The notes under the pieces: generated by a model
What the model was told of the DNA's origin: nothing
The model's input: only the letters and a program-made list of their open reading frames with translations
The model's database searches: none
Source: JABFSA01 sp963827515
GTDB taxonomy: Bacteria; Acidobacteriota; Vicinamibacteria; Vicinamibacterales; UBA2999
Length of the DNA stretch: 64,000 bases
Assembly (NCBI GenBank): GCA_963827515.1
Contig: CAWHBF010000021.1
Span: 186,001 to 250,000 of the forward strand
Direction: 5' to 3'
Position numbers and translations under genes: made by a program
Shown here: one piece after another, positions 7,289 through 16,868 of the stretch
How the letters are laid out: each line of letters begins with the position of its first letter
Numbering within the stretch: the stretch's first letter is position 1

Positions 7289-9922
7289 TCAGTTCGGGGA
7301 GAACCAGAAGCTCGTCTTGACGGCAAAGAAGTTATCGCCGGGACGCGTGACCGAACTGAACATGTCGCCCAGCGACACACGAGTACGTAGCGCTTCTTCC
7401 GAAGACCGATCCTGCTGCCACACGAGATACAGCGAACTCCCTGCCCGCCATTCCCACCGCAGCACGACGTTGCTCCTGAACGATTGGACGTTGAAGTCGC
7501 GGTTCTCCAGTCGGAAGCTCGTCGCTCCGTCGGTGACGAGCATGTCACCGCCGGGCAGGGGCGTCAGCGTGGTCCCGTCCGTCCCGTAGACCCGGCGCAA
7601 CCGCGTGCGCGCCACGGCCAGCTCACCGAACTGGTCATACCGGCCGCTGGCTGCAAACGGTTCCCCATACACGTCCAGCGTCAGATCCGGCTTGAACGTG
7701 TAGTTCAGCCGGATCTCGGTCGAGTAGGTTGAGCGGTCCACGCGCGCAAACACGTATCGACCGCCGTACATCGCCGCGGGCCCGCCCGCCATGGTCGTCA
7801 CGTATTGCTGCGTGTCCACCAGTCGCTCGTACTCCGGCCCGATCGACAACTGCCACTGCGAGCCCGGCTGAAAGTTGAGATCGGCGCTCGCGACGAACGT
7901 GAGCCCACCATCCTCGTCCCGGCCGTACTCCGTCGCGATGTCTCCGCGTGTCCGCGACGCCTCGCTCGTTTCCACCTCGAACGTCGTCCTCCAGCCGCTG
8001 GGTTTCTCCATCGACGGCCCACCGCGCGTAAGGCGGAGATCCTGTGCGTTTGGATTGATGACGGCGCTCACCTCCGTCGTCCAGAAGTTCGGCCAGGTCA
8101 CCGATGCGGTTGGCGTCTGCTGGGCCACCTGCAGATCACCGCCGAAGTTCCACTCGTTCCGGCTGTTGTAAATGAGCGAGTATCCTCGGAACCATCGTCC
8201 CGGCACGGTCTCGCGATACTCGATCCGGCCGGAGCCGACAATCCCGTCACCCGAGTTGAAGCGACCGATGTCGTTCATCTCGAGCTCCGGCGATTCGATC
8301 TCGGTGCCCACCCGCCACAACCAATGCCTCGCGTTGCGACGCTCAAACGTCGTACCGAACTTCGCGCCGGACATGGACGTGCGGAGCGGGTCGTAGTGGA
8401 CGTAGTCCGCATCCGGTCGCTGCAGGTAGCGCGCGTTGGCCCGCTGCTGCCGGTCGATGGCGGGTGCGTCGCCATCGACATGCGTGACTCCGCCGGCCGA
8501 CTGCAGTTCGTAGTCGCCACCCCCGAGTCGCAAGACCGAATCGCCGCTGAGCGTCACCGCATTGCGGGTGAGCCGCGCCGCAAGCGGATCGCCAACCTCC
8601 ACGTCACGGTGGACGCCGTTGACCATCACGCCAAAGGTCGATCCCGGAGGGCCGTATTCCTGCTGTACACGAGCGACGCCGTAGATCGTTCGCGGCGCGA
8701 CCGGGACGCGGCCAAACAGCCCCGGGAGAGTCAGCGTGCGCGCTTCCTCTTCGTCCGTCACGGCTCCGAGCATCCCAATCGACATGCCCGAGACCGTGCG
8801 ACCGGTCAGTTTCGCCGCCCCGAGAATCGTCGACGTCAATGGGAAGTCCACGAAGTCACCCGACGCGGGCCCGATCGGAGGCGATCCGATGCGCCGGGAG
8901 TAAAACCAGTTGTCGTCGTAGCCGTTCAGGAGATTGCTGCCTTCGACGAAGAACGGCCGGCGCTCGTCAAAGAAGGTCTCGAACGCCGAGAGATTCACTT
9001 CTGCCGGGTCCGCCTCAACCTGTCCGAAGTCAGGATTGACTGTCAGTTCGAGCGTCAGGCTGGAGCCGAACCCGACTTTCACGTCGACCCCTGCGCGACC
9101 CTCCAGGTTCGCGCCCGAGGCAAACGGATCGCCAGGATCCAGATCGCCCAGCACCTGCGAGCCGCCCGCAACGTACGGCAGCAACTCAATCCGGCGACTC
9201 GGTCTCACTCCGGTGATGCCCTGAAGATCTCCGAAGCGCGACGCCAACCCTTGCTCGGTTCGGCCTATGAGCGCCCAGTGCACCTCTTCGTTGCGCGACG
9301 GGACCCATCTCTTGATGTTGAGGCCCCACACCTGGGAGTCTTGGTCGGTGAAGCGAAGCTGCGAAAAAGGAATCCACAGCTCCGCCGTCCAACCCTGCGC
9401 GTCCACGGTCGTACGAGCCACCCACACCGGGTTATAGCCATCGTCGCCATCGTCGCTGTCCGTCGGAAAATACTCGTCCAGCCGCACACCGGCCGCCGTG
9501 ACGCCGAACGCGGTTGCCGTCCGTCGATCCAGATACGTGTCGAGAAACACGGCAAAATACTCAGACTGATCGCCTTCGTCCCTGCGTCCCAAAGGTGCCT
9601 GAATCGGATCCGCGGAGTACATGCGCGCACCCACATAGAGCGCCGTGTCGTCGTAGACGAAGCGGACCTCCATTCGATCGGTCGGCTGTGCCCCCTCGTC
9701 CGGCTCTCGCTGAACGAAATCGGTCTGGGGTGGGGCGTCACGCCACGCAACGTCGTCGAGCCGGCCGTCGACGCGGATGGCGCCATCGGGCGCGCGTACA
9801 GCGGCGGCGCGCTTCTGCGCCCCGTTCGCCTGCGGCTGCGCAGCAGCAGCCGAAGGAAAGGCCACCGCCAACAGCGTCACGATCACGAAGAGGAATGAGT
9901 GGTTCAACACGGGCACGAGCAT
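7289..9922 (-). CDS. DUF5916 protein with N-terminal CBM9-like domain (paralogue A)
   Basis: A secreted or outer-membrane protein of 877 residues. Starting at ATG 9922 gives a signal peptide (FLFVIVTLLAVAFPSAAAA). Residues 40-230 form a CBM9-like beta-sandwich (IRVDGRLDDVAWRDA, then VRFVYDDTALYVGARM and WTAELWIPFSQLRF). The rest is the DUF5916 region (VNPDFGQVEADPAEVNLSAF, then FFDERRPFFVEGSNL) with many alternating strands up to a terminal aromatic (KTSFWFSPN), typical of outer-membrane barrels. Function is unknown; such proteins are common in Acidobacteriota and Gemmatimonadota. The adjacent paralogue B (10042-12279) lies upstream on the same strand with a 119-base gap holding a palindrome with a -10-like hexamer, so A probably has its own promoter. 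Confidence 0.88.
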   Translation of the reverse strand: MLVPVLNHSFLFVIVTLLAVAFPSAAAAQPQANGAQKRAAAVRAPDGAIRVDGRLDDVAWRDAPPQTDFVQREPDEGAQPTDRMEVRFVYDDTALYVGARMYSADPIQAPLGRRDEGDQSEYFAVFLDTYLDRRTATAFGVTAAGVRLDEYFPTDSDDGDDGYNPVWVARTTVDAQGWTAELWIPFSQLRFTDQDSQVWGLNIKRWVPSRNEEVHWALIGRTEQGLASRFGDLQGITGVRPSRRIELLPYVAGGSQVLGDLDPGDPFASGANLEGRAGVDVKVGFGSSLTLELTVNPDFGQVEADPAEVNLSAFETFFDERRPFFVEGSNLLNGYDDNWFYSRRIGSPPIGPASGDFVDFPLTSTILGAAKLTGRTVSGMSIGMLGAVTDEEEARTLTLPGLFGRVPVAPRTIYGVARVQQEYGPPGSTFGVMVNGVHRDVEVGDPLAARLTRNAVTLSGDSVLRLGGGDYELQSAGGVTHVDGDAPAIDRQQRANARYLQRPDADYVHYDPLRTSMSGAKFGTTFERRNARHWLWRVGTEIESPELEMNDIGRFNSGDGIVGSGRIEYRETVPGRWFRGYSLIYNSRNEWNFGGDLQVAQQTPTASVTWPNFWTTEVSAVINPNAQDLRLTRGGPSMEKPSGWRTTFEVETSEASRTRGDIATEYGRDEDGGLTFVASADLNFQPGSQWQLSIGPEYERLVDTQQYVTTMAGGPAAMYGGRYVFARVDRSTYSTEIRLNYTFKPDLTLDVYGEPFAASGRYDQFGELAVARTRLRRVYGTDGTTLTPLPGGDMLVTDGATSFRLENRDFNVQSFRSNVVLRWEWRAGSSLYLVWQQDRSSEEALRTRVSLGDMFSSVTRPGDNFFAVKTSFWFSPN

Positions 9923-9989
9923 CGGTACGCGAACGCATGCCACGGCAGCGGGATGAAGACAACGAGTAGGGGGATGGGCACTACGCGAG

Positions 9990-10014
9990 GCAGAGGGGAT
10001 ATTGTATCCTCTGC
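9990..10014 (-). promoter_or_regulatory. Palindrome overlapping a TACAAT -10-like hexamer before DUF5916 A
   Basis: An imperfect palindrome (GCAGAGG...CCTCTGC with inner GGATA/TATCC and a TTG loop) lies about 70 bases upstream of the start at 9922. On the minus strand it contains TACAAT, five of six matches to the sigma-70 -10 element. No good -35 is seen. A regulator bound here would cover the promoter; this is inference. Confidence 0.35.
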
Positions 10015-10041
10015 GTTCCATTCTTCTGCGCGCGAGGGCGG

Positions 10042-12279
10042 TTAGAACCGGAACGTGTACACCAGCTTGGTGGCCAGCCGGTTGTCGAGTGTGGCTATCC
10101 GTCGCCCGCCAATGTCCGGCAGTTCGTTCCAGTTGTGCGTGTAGACGACATACAGATCGTTGCCCGGGCGTCGAATCCACCGGAGGCGCATCTGCCAGCC
10201 GAGCAGCCTGCTGACGGTGTCGAACTGGAGGTTGTTCGCGACGGAGATCCACGGGCTGAACTGTGTGTCTGCCCTCATGCGGAAGACGTCGGTGTCGAAA
10301 CTCCCCTCCGCCAGGTCGAGAACGTTGTGCTCCGCCTCGAGCATCAACGCGATGCCACGTCTGGGCCGAAAGCCGATTTCAGCGCTGTATTCGGTTCGAT
10401 GGCCAGAGAAGAAACCGCCGGTCGACATGTTGCCTCCAACCGCGATCATCCGATGGTCCGCCGACGATGCCTGAATCTGGTACTCGGTAAACTCATAGAC
10501 GCCGCCCTCCGGGAGGACGATGTCGTCGTAAATTTCGAAATCCTCCTCGAGCCGCTCGTAGGTCGGTGTGACGTCGAAGGCCACGCGGCTGCCATCCTCG
10601 AAATTGATTTCGAGGGGCGTAAACGACAGCTCGCGCGTCAGCGAGCGGTTCTCCGAGTCGTTGATGAAGTCGAGCTCCACCTCCCACCCGAGGGAACGCA
10701 GCCATGGATTGCTGCGAGGCCGCCAGGAATACTCGGCGGTGGGCGCGATGCGCTTGTAGCCGCGCCGCTCCACGAAGCCAATGGCGGGATCGTAGTTCGG
10801 CTGCAGCTCGCGCACAGCGATTTCGGCCGAAAACGGATCGTTGGGATACGCGAGCCGGAACCCATAGCCGGAGGTGTCATCGGCGTTCTCGAGACTGCTC
10901 GTCCACAGATAGAAGCCGCTCAGCTCCACATTCTGATTGCCCCGAAACTTCGACGTCGCCAGCTCGAAATCGAGTCCGGCCGTATGCCGATCGGTGTCGC
11001 CGGCCAGTCGCGCCGATCGGCGTGTGTACAGAGCGCCCACGTACGACTGCTCGAACGCCCGCCGGCGCAAACGGACGACGGACATGTCCTCTCCCGGCTG
11101 CAGATCGGTGTCGGCCGTGCGTACCTGGAGGAATCCGACATCGAACGCGCCCTGCTGCCCAGTGAGCTTGGCGCCCACGTCGATCGGCTGCTGTATGCCG
11201 CGGTCGTCGAGACCAATGCGTCGCGAAAAGAACGGCACGACCGCTTCGTCGGGCTCACGCGAGAAATCGAAGAAGCCGGAGCCCTCGAGGAAGAAATCGC
11301 GTTTCTCCTCGAAGAAAAGGGGGAACCTGGTGAGATTGACGCGCCGCTGATCCACCTCGGTTTCGGCGAAATCGGTGTTGATACTGACGTTCGCGCGCAG
11401 GGCTGGCGTCACGTTGTAGAACGCATCGAGGCCGATGTCGCCCGTCGACAATGCGTCCGGTCGGCCCCGGCCAGGCGCCGATGCGACGTTGCCCACTGCA
11501 TACGGCTTGACGTCGAGCCCCAGCCCCTGTGAGATGCCGGCCATCCCTTCCAGGCGGCCGGCGTTGGTCATGCGCGCCAGTCCCTGGTTGCGCGCATGGC
11601 CGTTCCAGAGGCTGTCTTCATTCTTACGTCGCACCGTCCGCTGAAAATTGATGCCCCAGGCCGTTCCATTCGGATCGAAATTGACGGTACCAAATGGAAT
11701 TTCCATCTCAGCCGTCCAACCGGTCGGTGTACGGCGCACGCGCGCCATCCAGATCCCGTCCCACGAACGATTGATGCCGACGCCCAAGTCGTTGCTGAAC
11801 CCGGCGTCAGCCCCTGGGTCCACCAGTCCGTCACCCATCGCGCCGGCGGGGTTGATCTCGAAGAAGTACCCCGTCCGCCCGTCGAGAAACGTGTCGATCG
11901 TCCACATGAATCGATCATCGGTCTCGAACGACCGGTCGCGCTGCATCTGGTTGGCAAGGACTCGATCCGGTTCGCTGTCGTGACAGATCACGCTGAGCAG
12001 CAGCCGGTCCGCGTCGTACAGAACCCGGACTTCAGTACGCTCGGTTGCCGGCGCACCGTTGTCCGGATCGCGCTGCAGGAAGTCGGTGGCCGGCTGCACT
12101 CGTTCCCACGCAGGCTCATCGGGTACGCCGTCGAGTCGGATGACATCGGTCTCGCTCACTCGAACCGCAGTGATGGTACGCGCGGGCTCGGGCGAATTCG
12201 TTTGCGCGATCAGGAGGTCTGGGCACAGGAGCGCCGCGAAGCTGATCGGCACCACGAGAATGGAAACGAACGTACGCAT
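10042..12279 (-). CDS. DUF5916 protein with N-terminal CBM9-like domain (paralogue B)
   Basis: 745 residues from the ATG at 12279 (MRTFVSILVVPISFAALL, a signal peptide); an in-frame ATG seven codons earlier is less likely. The layout is that of paralogue A: CBM9-like sandwich (IRLDGVPDEPAWERV, VRVLYDADRLLLSVI, GWTAEMEIPFGTVNF), then DUF5916 (INTDFAETEVDQRRVNLTRF, FFEEKRDFFLEGSGFF) and a strand-rich barrel ending in Phe (LATKLVYTFRF), an outer-membrane insertion signature. Only short motifs are shared with A, so this is an old paralogue rather than a recent duplicate. Substrate and role unknown. Confidence 0.88.
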   Translation of the reverse strand: MRTFVSILVVPISFAALLCPDLLIAQTNSPEPARTITAVRVSETDVIRLDGVPDEPAWERVQPATDFLQRDPDNGAPATERTEVRVLYDADRLLLSVICHDSEPDRVLANQMQRDRSFETDDRFMWTIDTFLDGRTGYFFEINPAGAMGDGLVDPGADAGFSNDLGVGINRSWDGIWMARVRRTPTGWTAEMEIPFGTVNFDPNGTAWGINFQRTVRRKNEDSLWNGHARNQGLARMTNAGRLEGMAGISQGLGLDVKPYAVGNVASAPGRGRPDALSTGDIGLDAFYNVTPALRANVSINTDFAETEVDQRRVNLTRFPLFFEEKRDFFLEGSGFFDFSREPDEAVVPFFSRRIGLDDRGIQQPIDVGAKLTGQQGAFDVGFLQVRTADTDLQPGEDMSVVRLRRRAFEQSYVGALYTRRSARLAGDTDRHTAGLDFELATSKFRGNQNVELSGFYLWTSSLENADDTSGYGFRLAYPNDPFSAEIAVRELQPNYDPAIGFVERRGYKRIAPTAEYSWRPRSNPWLRSLGWEVELDFINDSENRSLTRELSFTPLEINFEDGSRVAFDVTPTYERLEEDFEIYDDIVLPEGGVYEFTEYQIQASSADHRMIAVGGNMSTGGFFSGHRTEYSAEIGFRPRRGIALMLEAEHNVLDLAEGSFDTDVFRMRADTQFSPWISVANNLQFDTVSRLLGWQMRLRWIRRPGNDLYVVYTHNWNELPDIGGRRIATLDNRLATKLVYTFRF

Positions 12280-12355
12280 GGGTGGCTGAGCGTAGTGCAC
12301 CGTGCATTAAGCGTTGATGAAGGCGCGGCATGGCAGTTCGCGCGCGAAGTTCCGA

Positions 12356-12361
12356 TACAAT
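12356..12361 (+). promoter_or_regulatory. -10-like hexamer TACAAT just before the secreted protein/two-component operon
   Basis: TACAAT lies 12 bases upstream of the ATG at 12374, so transcription would start almost at the start codon, giving a leaderless or near-leaderless message. No convincing -35 is visible and there is no Shine-Dalgarno, which agrees with a leaderless start. Confidence 0.3.
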
Positions 12362-12373
12362 GAGCGCGTTTCG

Positions 12374-13042
12374 ATGGCTCGAAGCCGAGCGCTGCTGTTC
12401 GTCGCCGCCGGACTCGTGCACGCGCTCACCGTAGTGAGCGCGCAGCTGTCGGTCCGGACGTTCGACGACGATGCGATCGGTAGCACGCCGCCGGGCCTCA
12501 CCTTCGCGGCCGCACGACAGCCGAACCCGGGGCGCTGGTTCGTCCGCGCCGACGGCACCAATCACTACCTCACCCACGTCGCGGATTCCGCAGCGCCTGG
12601 CGGATTCGCAATGGCGGTGCTCGACGCGCCGCACCCGATGCACATGCGCGCTTCTGTGCGGCTGAAGCTCACCGACGGCGAGCGCGTCGGCGGCCTCGTC
12701 TGGCGCTATCAGGACGCCGAGAACTTCTACCTCGCGGCGCTCGACCTCCGCGTGCAGCAGCTCTCGTTGTATCGCGTTGTGCGCGGAAACCGGATCACCC
12801 TGGATCAGGAGGACGAGCTCGAGCTCGACGTTTCCGCGTGGCACACGGTCCGCGTGGTGCAGGACGAGGATGACGTCCAGGTGTCACTCGGCGGCATTGG
12901 CGTCATGCGCGCGCGCGATCGCGTCGTGGCCGACGGCCGCGCGGGCGTCTGGTCGGGTGGCGGCGCCACTGCCTGGTTCGACGACCTCCGCGTCGAGCCC
13001 GAGCCCGAGAACCGGGACCGCGATCGCGGCAGAAACCGGTGA
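12374..13042 (+). CDS. Secreted lectin-like (concanavalin-fold) protein upstream of a two-component system
   Basis: 222 residues with an N-terminal signal peptide (ALLFVAAGLVHALTVVSA). The rest reads as a single beta-sandwich of the LamG/concanavalin type seen in 3-keto-disaccharide-hydrolase-like proteins (GGLVWRYQDAENFYLAALDL, then WHTVRVVQDEDDVQVSLGG and GRAGVWSGGGATAWFDDLRV). No catalytic residues can be named. The stop overlaps the GTG start of the response regulator by four bases, so the three genes form one operon. This suggests that the exported protein either feeds the signal to the sensor or is linked to the same stress. The C-terminal tail is Arg/Asp-rich. Confidence 0.75.
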   Translation: MARSRALLFVAAGLVHALTVVSAQLSVRTFDDDAIGSTPPGLTFAAARQPNPGRWFVRADGTNHYLTHVADSAAPGGFAMAVLDAPHPMHMRASVRLKLTDGERVGGLVWRYQDAENFYLAALDLRVQQLSLYRVVRGNRITLDQEDELELDVSAWHTVRVVQDEDDVQVSLGGIGVMRARDRVVADGRAGVWSGGGATAWFDDLRVEPEPENRDRDRGRNR

Positions 13043-13695
13043 GGCTTCTCGTCGTCGAGGACGAGCGCGATCTCGCGCAGACACTTCGACGGGCGCTCGA
13101 GGAAGAGGAGTTCGCGGTCGATCTCGCCGAAAACGGCGAGGAGGCGCTGTACAAGATCCGCGAGATGTCGTACGACGCGGTCGTCCTGGATCTGATGCTG
13201 CCCCACCTTGACGGCTGGTCGGTGCTGAGGACGGCACGCGCCGACGGTATTCGCACGCCGGTATTGCTCCTGACGGCTCGGGACATGATCGAGGACCGCG
13301 TTCGCGGGCTCAACCTTGGCGCCGACGATTACCTCACCAAGCCGTTCGCCCTCGCCGAGCTCATCGCCAGGATCCGCGCGATGATTCGCCGCGCCTACGG
13401 GAATCCGTCCACCCGGGTCGAGATCGGCGATCTCGCCGTCGACACAGCGGCCCGACGGGTCTGGCGCGCCGGGGTCCCCATCGAGCTCACCGCGCGCGAG
13501 TTCGCCATCCTCGAACTGTTGACCCGGTCGAGAGGGACCGTGGTCGCGCGCGCCACGGTCTGCGAGCACATCTACAACGAAGAAGCCGACGTGCTGTCGA
13601 ACGTGGTGGACGTGCACGTGGCCGCGCTCCGACGGAAGTTGGGCTCCGACGTCATCCGGACGCGCCGCGGCGAGGGCTACATCATCGATGCTTAG
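13039..13695 (+). CDS. OmpR/PhoB-family response regulator
   Basis: 218 residues, GTG start overlapping the stop of the preceding gene. The receiver domain (1-115) has the acidic pocket (E7, D8), phosphoacceptor Asp51 (VVLDLMLP), Thr in LLLTARD and Lys in YLTKPF. The C-terminal winged helix (about 125-218) has PIELTAREFAILELL, the recognition helix region NVVDVHVAALRRKL and the wing RTRRGEGYII. It is a transcription factor phosphorylated by the kinase encoded next. Its own promoter or the upstream secreted-protein gene are possible targets. Confidence 0.95.
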   Translation: MRLLVVEDERDLAQTLRRALEEEEFAVDLAENGEEALYKIREMSYDAVVLDLMLPHLDGWSVLRTARADGIRTPVLLLTARDMIEDRVRGLNLGADDYLTKPFALAELIARIRAMIRRAYGNPSTRVEIGDLAVDTAARRVWRAGVPIELTAREFAILELLTRSRGTVVARATVCEHIYNEEADVLSNVVDVHVAALRRKLGSDVIRTRRGEGYIIDA

Positions 13696-15028
13696 CTCGC
13701 TGCGCGCGCGGCTGCTGCTGTGGTACACGCTGATCCTCGCTCTCGTCATCGCGACGTTCGCGGCGACGCTCAGCTATCTGTTCTGGCGCTCCCTCGTCGA
13801 CGACATCGATCAGGGACTGCAGGCGAGCAGCGCGGCGCTCGTGGAAGGGCTGCGCCCAACCCCGTCGGGCGATTTCGACCTGGTCATCCCCCTCGAGTAT
13901 CGAGTCCCGGACGCCAATACCTCGCCAGCCACCTACTACGCGGTCTGGAACAACGACGGCGAGCTGATCGATCGATCGACGAGCGAGTTCGAGGTGCTCT
14001 CGCCCGCTGGCACCGGTATCGCCACGCGTGAGGGACGCCGGGAACTGACAGTGACCGCGGCGGGGGGTGCTCGCATCCTGGTCGGGCGGGACCTCGCCGA
14101 CACGCGGCGCGAGGTATTGGCCTTCTCCGGCATGGCCGCCGCAGGCGGCATCGTCGCCCTTGTCGTTTCGCTCCTGGGCGGGTGGTTCCTCGCGGGCCGA
14201 GCGCTCGCACCGGTTGCGCGGATCAGCGAAGCGGCGGCGGCAATGGTCGGAGGCGATCTGACCGCGCGGATTGCCGTCGACCGCACCGAGAATGAACTGG
14301 AGCAGCTCGCACTTGCCCTCAATCAGGCGTTCGATCGGCTGCACCTTGCGGTCGACAACGAACGGCGCTTCACCGCGGACGCGTCGCATGAGCTCCGGAC
14401 GCCGCTCGCAACGATTTCCGCCGAAATCGAGTGGGCGCTCACGCGAGATCGGTCAACGGACGAGTACCAACGCTGCCTGGCAACCGCGCAGCGCGCCGCC
14501 GAGCGTATGCGGCGCGTCGTCGAACATCTGCTGGTGCTCGCCCGCGCCGACAGTGCACACCTCGCGCTCCAGCGAGCGCCAGTGGGTCTCACGCTCGTCG
14601 TCAACGACGCACTCGGCATCGCCCAGCCGCTGGCCGAACGGAAGCACGTCACGATTGAGGCGCGCATCGAGCCGGTGACCGTCGTAGGAGATCGCGACCG
14701 GCTCACGGATCTGGTGACGAATCTCTGTTCGAACGCGATCCAGTACAACCACGACGGTGGGCGAGTGAGTGTCGACGCGTGGCCCGAAGGCAACGAGGTG
14801 TGCCTGCGCGTGCGCGACACCGGCATCGGCATCAACGCAGACGACCTGCCGCGAATCTTCGAGCGCTTCTATCGCGCCGACAAGGCGCGCACCACCCACT
14901 CCGGCGGCGCCGGGCTGGGGCTGGCCATCGCCAAGTGGATTGTGGAGGCACACGGCGGTCGCATCGCGTGCCAGAGCACGCTCGGCGAGGGCACCGAGAT
15001 TCTGGTCCGTTTTCCCCGCTTTACGTAG
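13688..15028 (+). CDS. Sensor histidine kinase (HAMP, HisKA, HATPase)
   Basis: 446 residues; the start overlaps the response-regulator stop by eight bases. Domain order: TM1 (about 10-32), a periplasmic sensor of about 105 residues, TM2 (about 140-163), HAMP, HisKA with phosphoacceptor His234 (ADASHELRTPLATI), then HATPase_c with the N box (TNLCSNAIQYN), G1 (DTGIGI) and G2 (GGAGLGLAIAKWIVEAHGG). It is an inner-membrane kinase of the EnvZ/BaeS type. The ligand is unknown; co-transcription with a secreted lectin-like protein points to an envelope or extracellular cue. The 3' end overlaps convergent pepF by eight bases. Confidence 0.95.
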   Translation: MLSSLRARLLLWYTLILALVIATFAATLSYLFWRSLVDDIDQGLQASSAALVEGLRPTPSGDFDLVIPLEYRVPDANTSPATYYAVWNNDGELIDRSTSEFEVLSPAGTGIATREGRRELTVTAAGGARILVGRDLADTRREVLAFSGMAAAGGIVALVVSLLGGWFLAGRALAPVARISEAAAAMVGGDLTARIAVDRTENELEQLALALNQAFDRLHLAVDNERRFTADASHELRTPLATISAEIEWALTRDRSTDEYQRCLATAQRAAERMRRVVEHLLVLARADSAHLALQRAPVGLTLVVNDALGIAQPLAERKHVTIEARIEPVTVVGDRDRLTDLVTNLCSNAIQYNHDGGRVSVDAWPEGNEVCLRVRDTGIGINADDLPRIFERFYRADKARTTHSGGAGLGLAIAKWIVEAHGGRIACQSTLGEGTEILVRFPRFT

Positions 15029-16868
15029 GCTGCAGTTCGCGCTCGAGCCGAGTCACCAGCGTGTCCAGGTGATCCACGACGGCGCGCACCGTTTCTGGGC
15101 GACTGAGGTCGACTCCAGCCCGCGCCAGGAGCGTCATCGGGTAGTCGCTCCCTCCCGCGCGCAGTAACGACAGGTAGCGAGCTACGGCGTCCGCGTTCAC
15201 CTCGGGTGCCGGCGAGCGGAGGTCCTGCATCAAGCAGGCGGCCGATGCGAAGCACGTCGCGTACTGATAGACATAGTACGGCGATCCGAAGAGATGCGAA
15301 ATCCGGGCCCAGGTCACGCGCGACAGCTCCTCTTCGTCGAGCACGTCGCCGTAGTACTCCCGCAGCAGACCCGAATAGAGACTATTGAGGACGTCGGCTG
15401 TCACCGGCCGATCCTGCTCCACCAGACGGTGGGCCTGCAGCTCGAAATCGGCAAAGAGCACCTGTGCGTAGAACGTGCTCGCGATGCTGTCGATGGCGTG
15501 CTGCAGCAGGACCACCCGCTCGTCCCGTGAACGCGCGCGGTCGAGCATGAGATCGAGGAACAGCGCCTCGTTCAACGTGGACGGCACCTCCGCAACGAAA
15601 ATCGTGTAGCCGGCGTACACGAACGGCTGCGCCTGATGCGACAGCAGCGTGTGCATCGAGTGGCCCATCTCGTGCGCCAGCGTGAAGACCGCATCGAGCG
15701 TCTCGTTGTAGTTGAGCAGCATGTACGGGTGCGCCCCGTACACCGGCGCCGAGTACGCGCCGTTGCGCTTGCCCACGTTCTCGTAGACATCAATCCATCG
15801 CTCGCGAAACGCGCGGCGCACCTGCTGTTGATACTCGCTTCCGAGCGGCGCGACCGATTCGACGATCCACTCCCCTACCTCGTCGTACGGATACCGTGCG
15901 TCGTGCTCCACGAGAGGAACCCAGAAATCGTACAGGCGATACGTTTCCACGCCGAGCGTGCGTCGACGCAGGCGATGATATCGACGCAGAGGCTCCACGC
16001 CGTGCTTCGTCGCGGTGATCAGATTCTCGACGACCGCGGTGGGAATGTCGTTGCCGTGCAATTCGGCATCGAGGGTCGTGGCGTAGCCTCGTGCCCTGGC
16101 ATGAAACCAGTCGCGCTGGAGCACGCCGTTGTACAGCGCCGCGTAGGTGTTCTGCTGATCCGCGTAGGCGCGATGCAACGCGCGAAAGGCCGCCGCGCGG
16201 TCTTCCTGCCGGCGATTGGTCTCGAGCAGTGCCCGATACTGCCCGTAGCTGAGCGTGACGCGCTCGCCGCCAGACAGCGTGATCGACGGCGGCTGCATGT
16301 CCGCCGTCGTGAGCGCGGCGTAACTCTCGTTCGGCACGCTGTTGAAGCGGCCGGCGAACGACATCAATCGTTCCCCGGGCTCGTCGAGCACGTGCTCCTG
16401 TTCGTGGAACAGACTCTCGATGGCGAACCGGTAGACGGCGAGCTCATCGCTCTCGCCGAGCCAGATCCGCACGGTCTCGATGGGGATCGCGAGCACTTCA
16501 GGGTTGAACCAGGACCCGGCCTGCTGCTGGCGCGCAAAGAGAATCTGGACCTGCTGACGCCGCGCGTTCGCGTTGTTGTCCCGCTGATCCTGGTCGTATT
16601 GAAGAGACGTGTAGTACCAGACGCGATAGCTGATGGCGCCCATCGTATCCAAGGCCTTGAACGCGGCCAGCAGGCGGTGCGAGCCCTCCGCCAGCGTTCC
16701 CTGCAGCGCCTTGAACGACTCGATGGCCGCCTCGAGATCCCGAAGGCTTCTGGTCCACTCGTCCCAGTCCTGACAGATAGCGGTCAGATCCCAGGTGTAC
16801 GAAGAGGGGATCGCGTCGCGGGTTGGCAGGACGCCAGGGCTCGGTCGGAAGGTGTCGAGTTGGGACAT
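15021..16868 (-). CDS. pepF: Oligoendopeptidase F (M3 zinc peptidase)
   Basis: A 615-residue cytosolic metallopeptidase that cleaves short peptides. The zinc site is HEMGH (His399-His403, in FTLAHEMGHSMHTLL) with the downstream glutamate in FVAEVPSTLNEALF. The N-terminal helical region (TWDLTAICQDWDEW) and the C-terminal YYVYQYATCFASA are typical of M3B oligoendopeptidase F, as is the length (about 600). The start is ATG 16868. It is followed upstream by a 105-base low-complexity stretch before thrC on the same strand. Confidence 0.95.
   Translation of the reverse strand: MSQLDTFRPSPGVLPTRDAIPSSYTWDLTAICQDWDEWTRSLRDLEAAIESFKALQGTLAEGSHRLLAAFKALDTMGAISYRVWYYTSLQYDQDQRDNNANARRQQVQILFARQQQAGSWFNPEVLAIPIETVRIWLGESDELAVYRFAIESLFHEQEHVLDEPGERLMSFAGRFNSVPNESYAALTTADMQPPSITLSGGERVTLSYGQYRALLETNRRQEDRAAAFRALHRAYADQQNTYAALYNGVLQRDWFHARARGYATTLDAELHGNDIPTAVVENLITATKHGVEPLRRYHRLRRRTLGVETYRLYDFWVPLVEHDARYPYDEVGEWIVESVAPLGSEYQQQVRRAFRERWIDVYENVGKRNGAYSAPVYGAHPYMLLNYNETLDAVFTLAHEMGHSMHTLLSHQAQPFVYAGYTIFVAEVPSTLNEALFLDLMLDRARSRDERVVLLQHAIDSIASTFYAQVLFADFELQAHRLVEQDRPVTADVLNSLYSGLLREYYGDVLDEEELSRVTWARISHLFGSPYYVYQYATCFASAACLMQDLRSPAPEVNADAVARYLSLLRAGGSDYPMTLLARAGVDLSRPETVRAVVDHLDTLVTRLERELQPT

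Noticed and set aside
7805..9898. 697-codon plus-strand open frame
   Set aside because: Antisense to DUF5916 A; long only because of high GC. Composition (Arg/His/Ala) is not protein-like.
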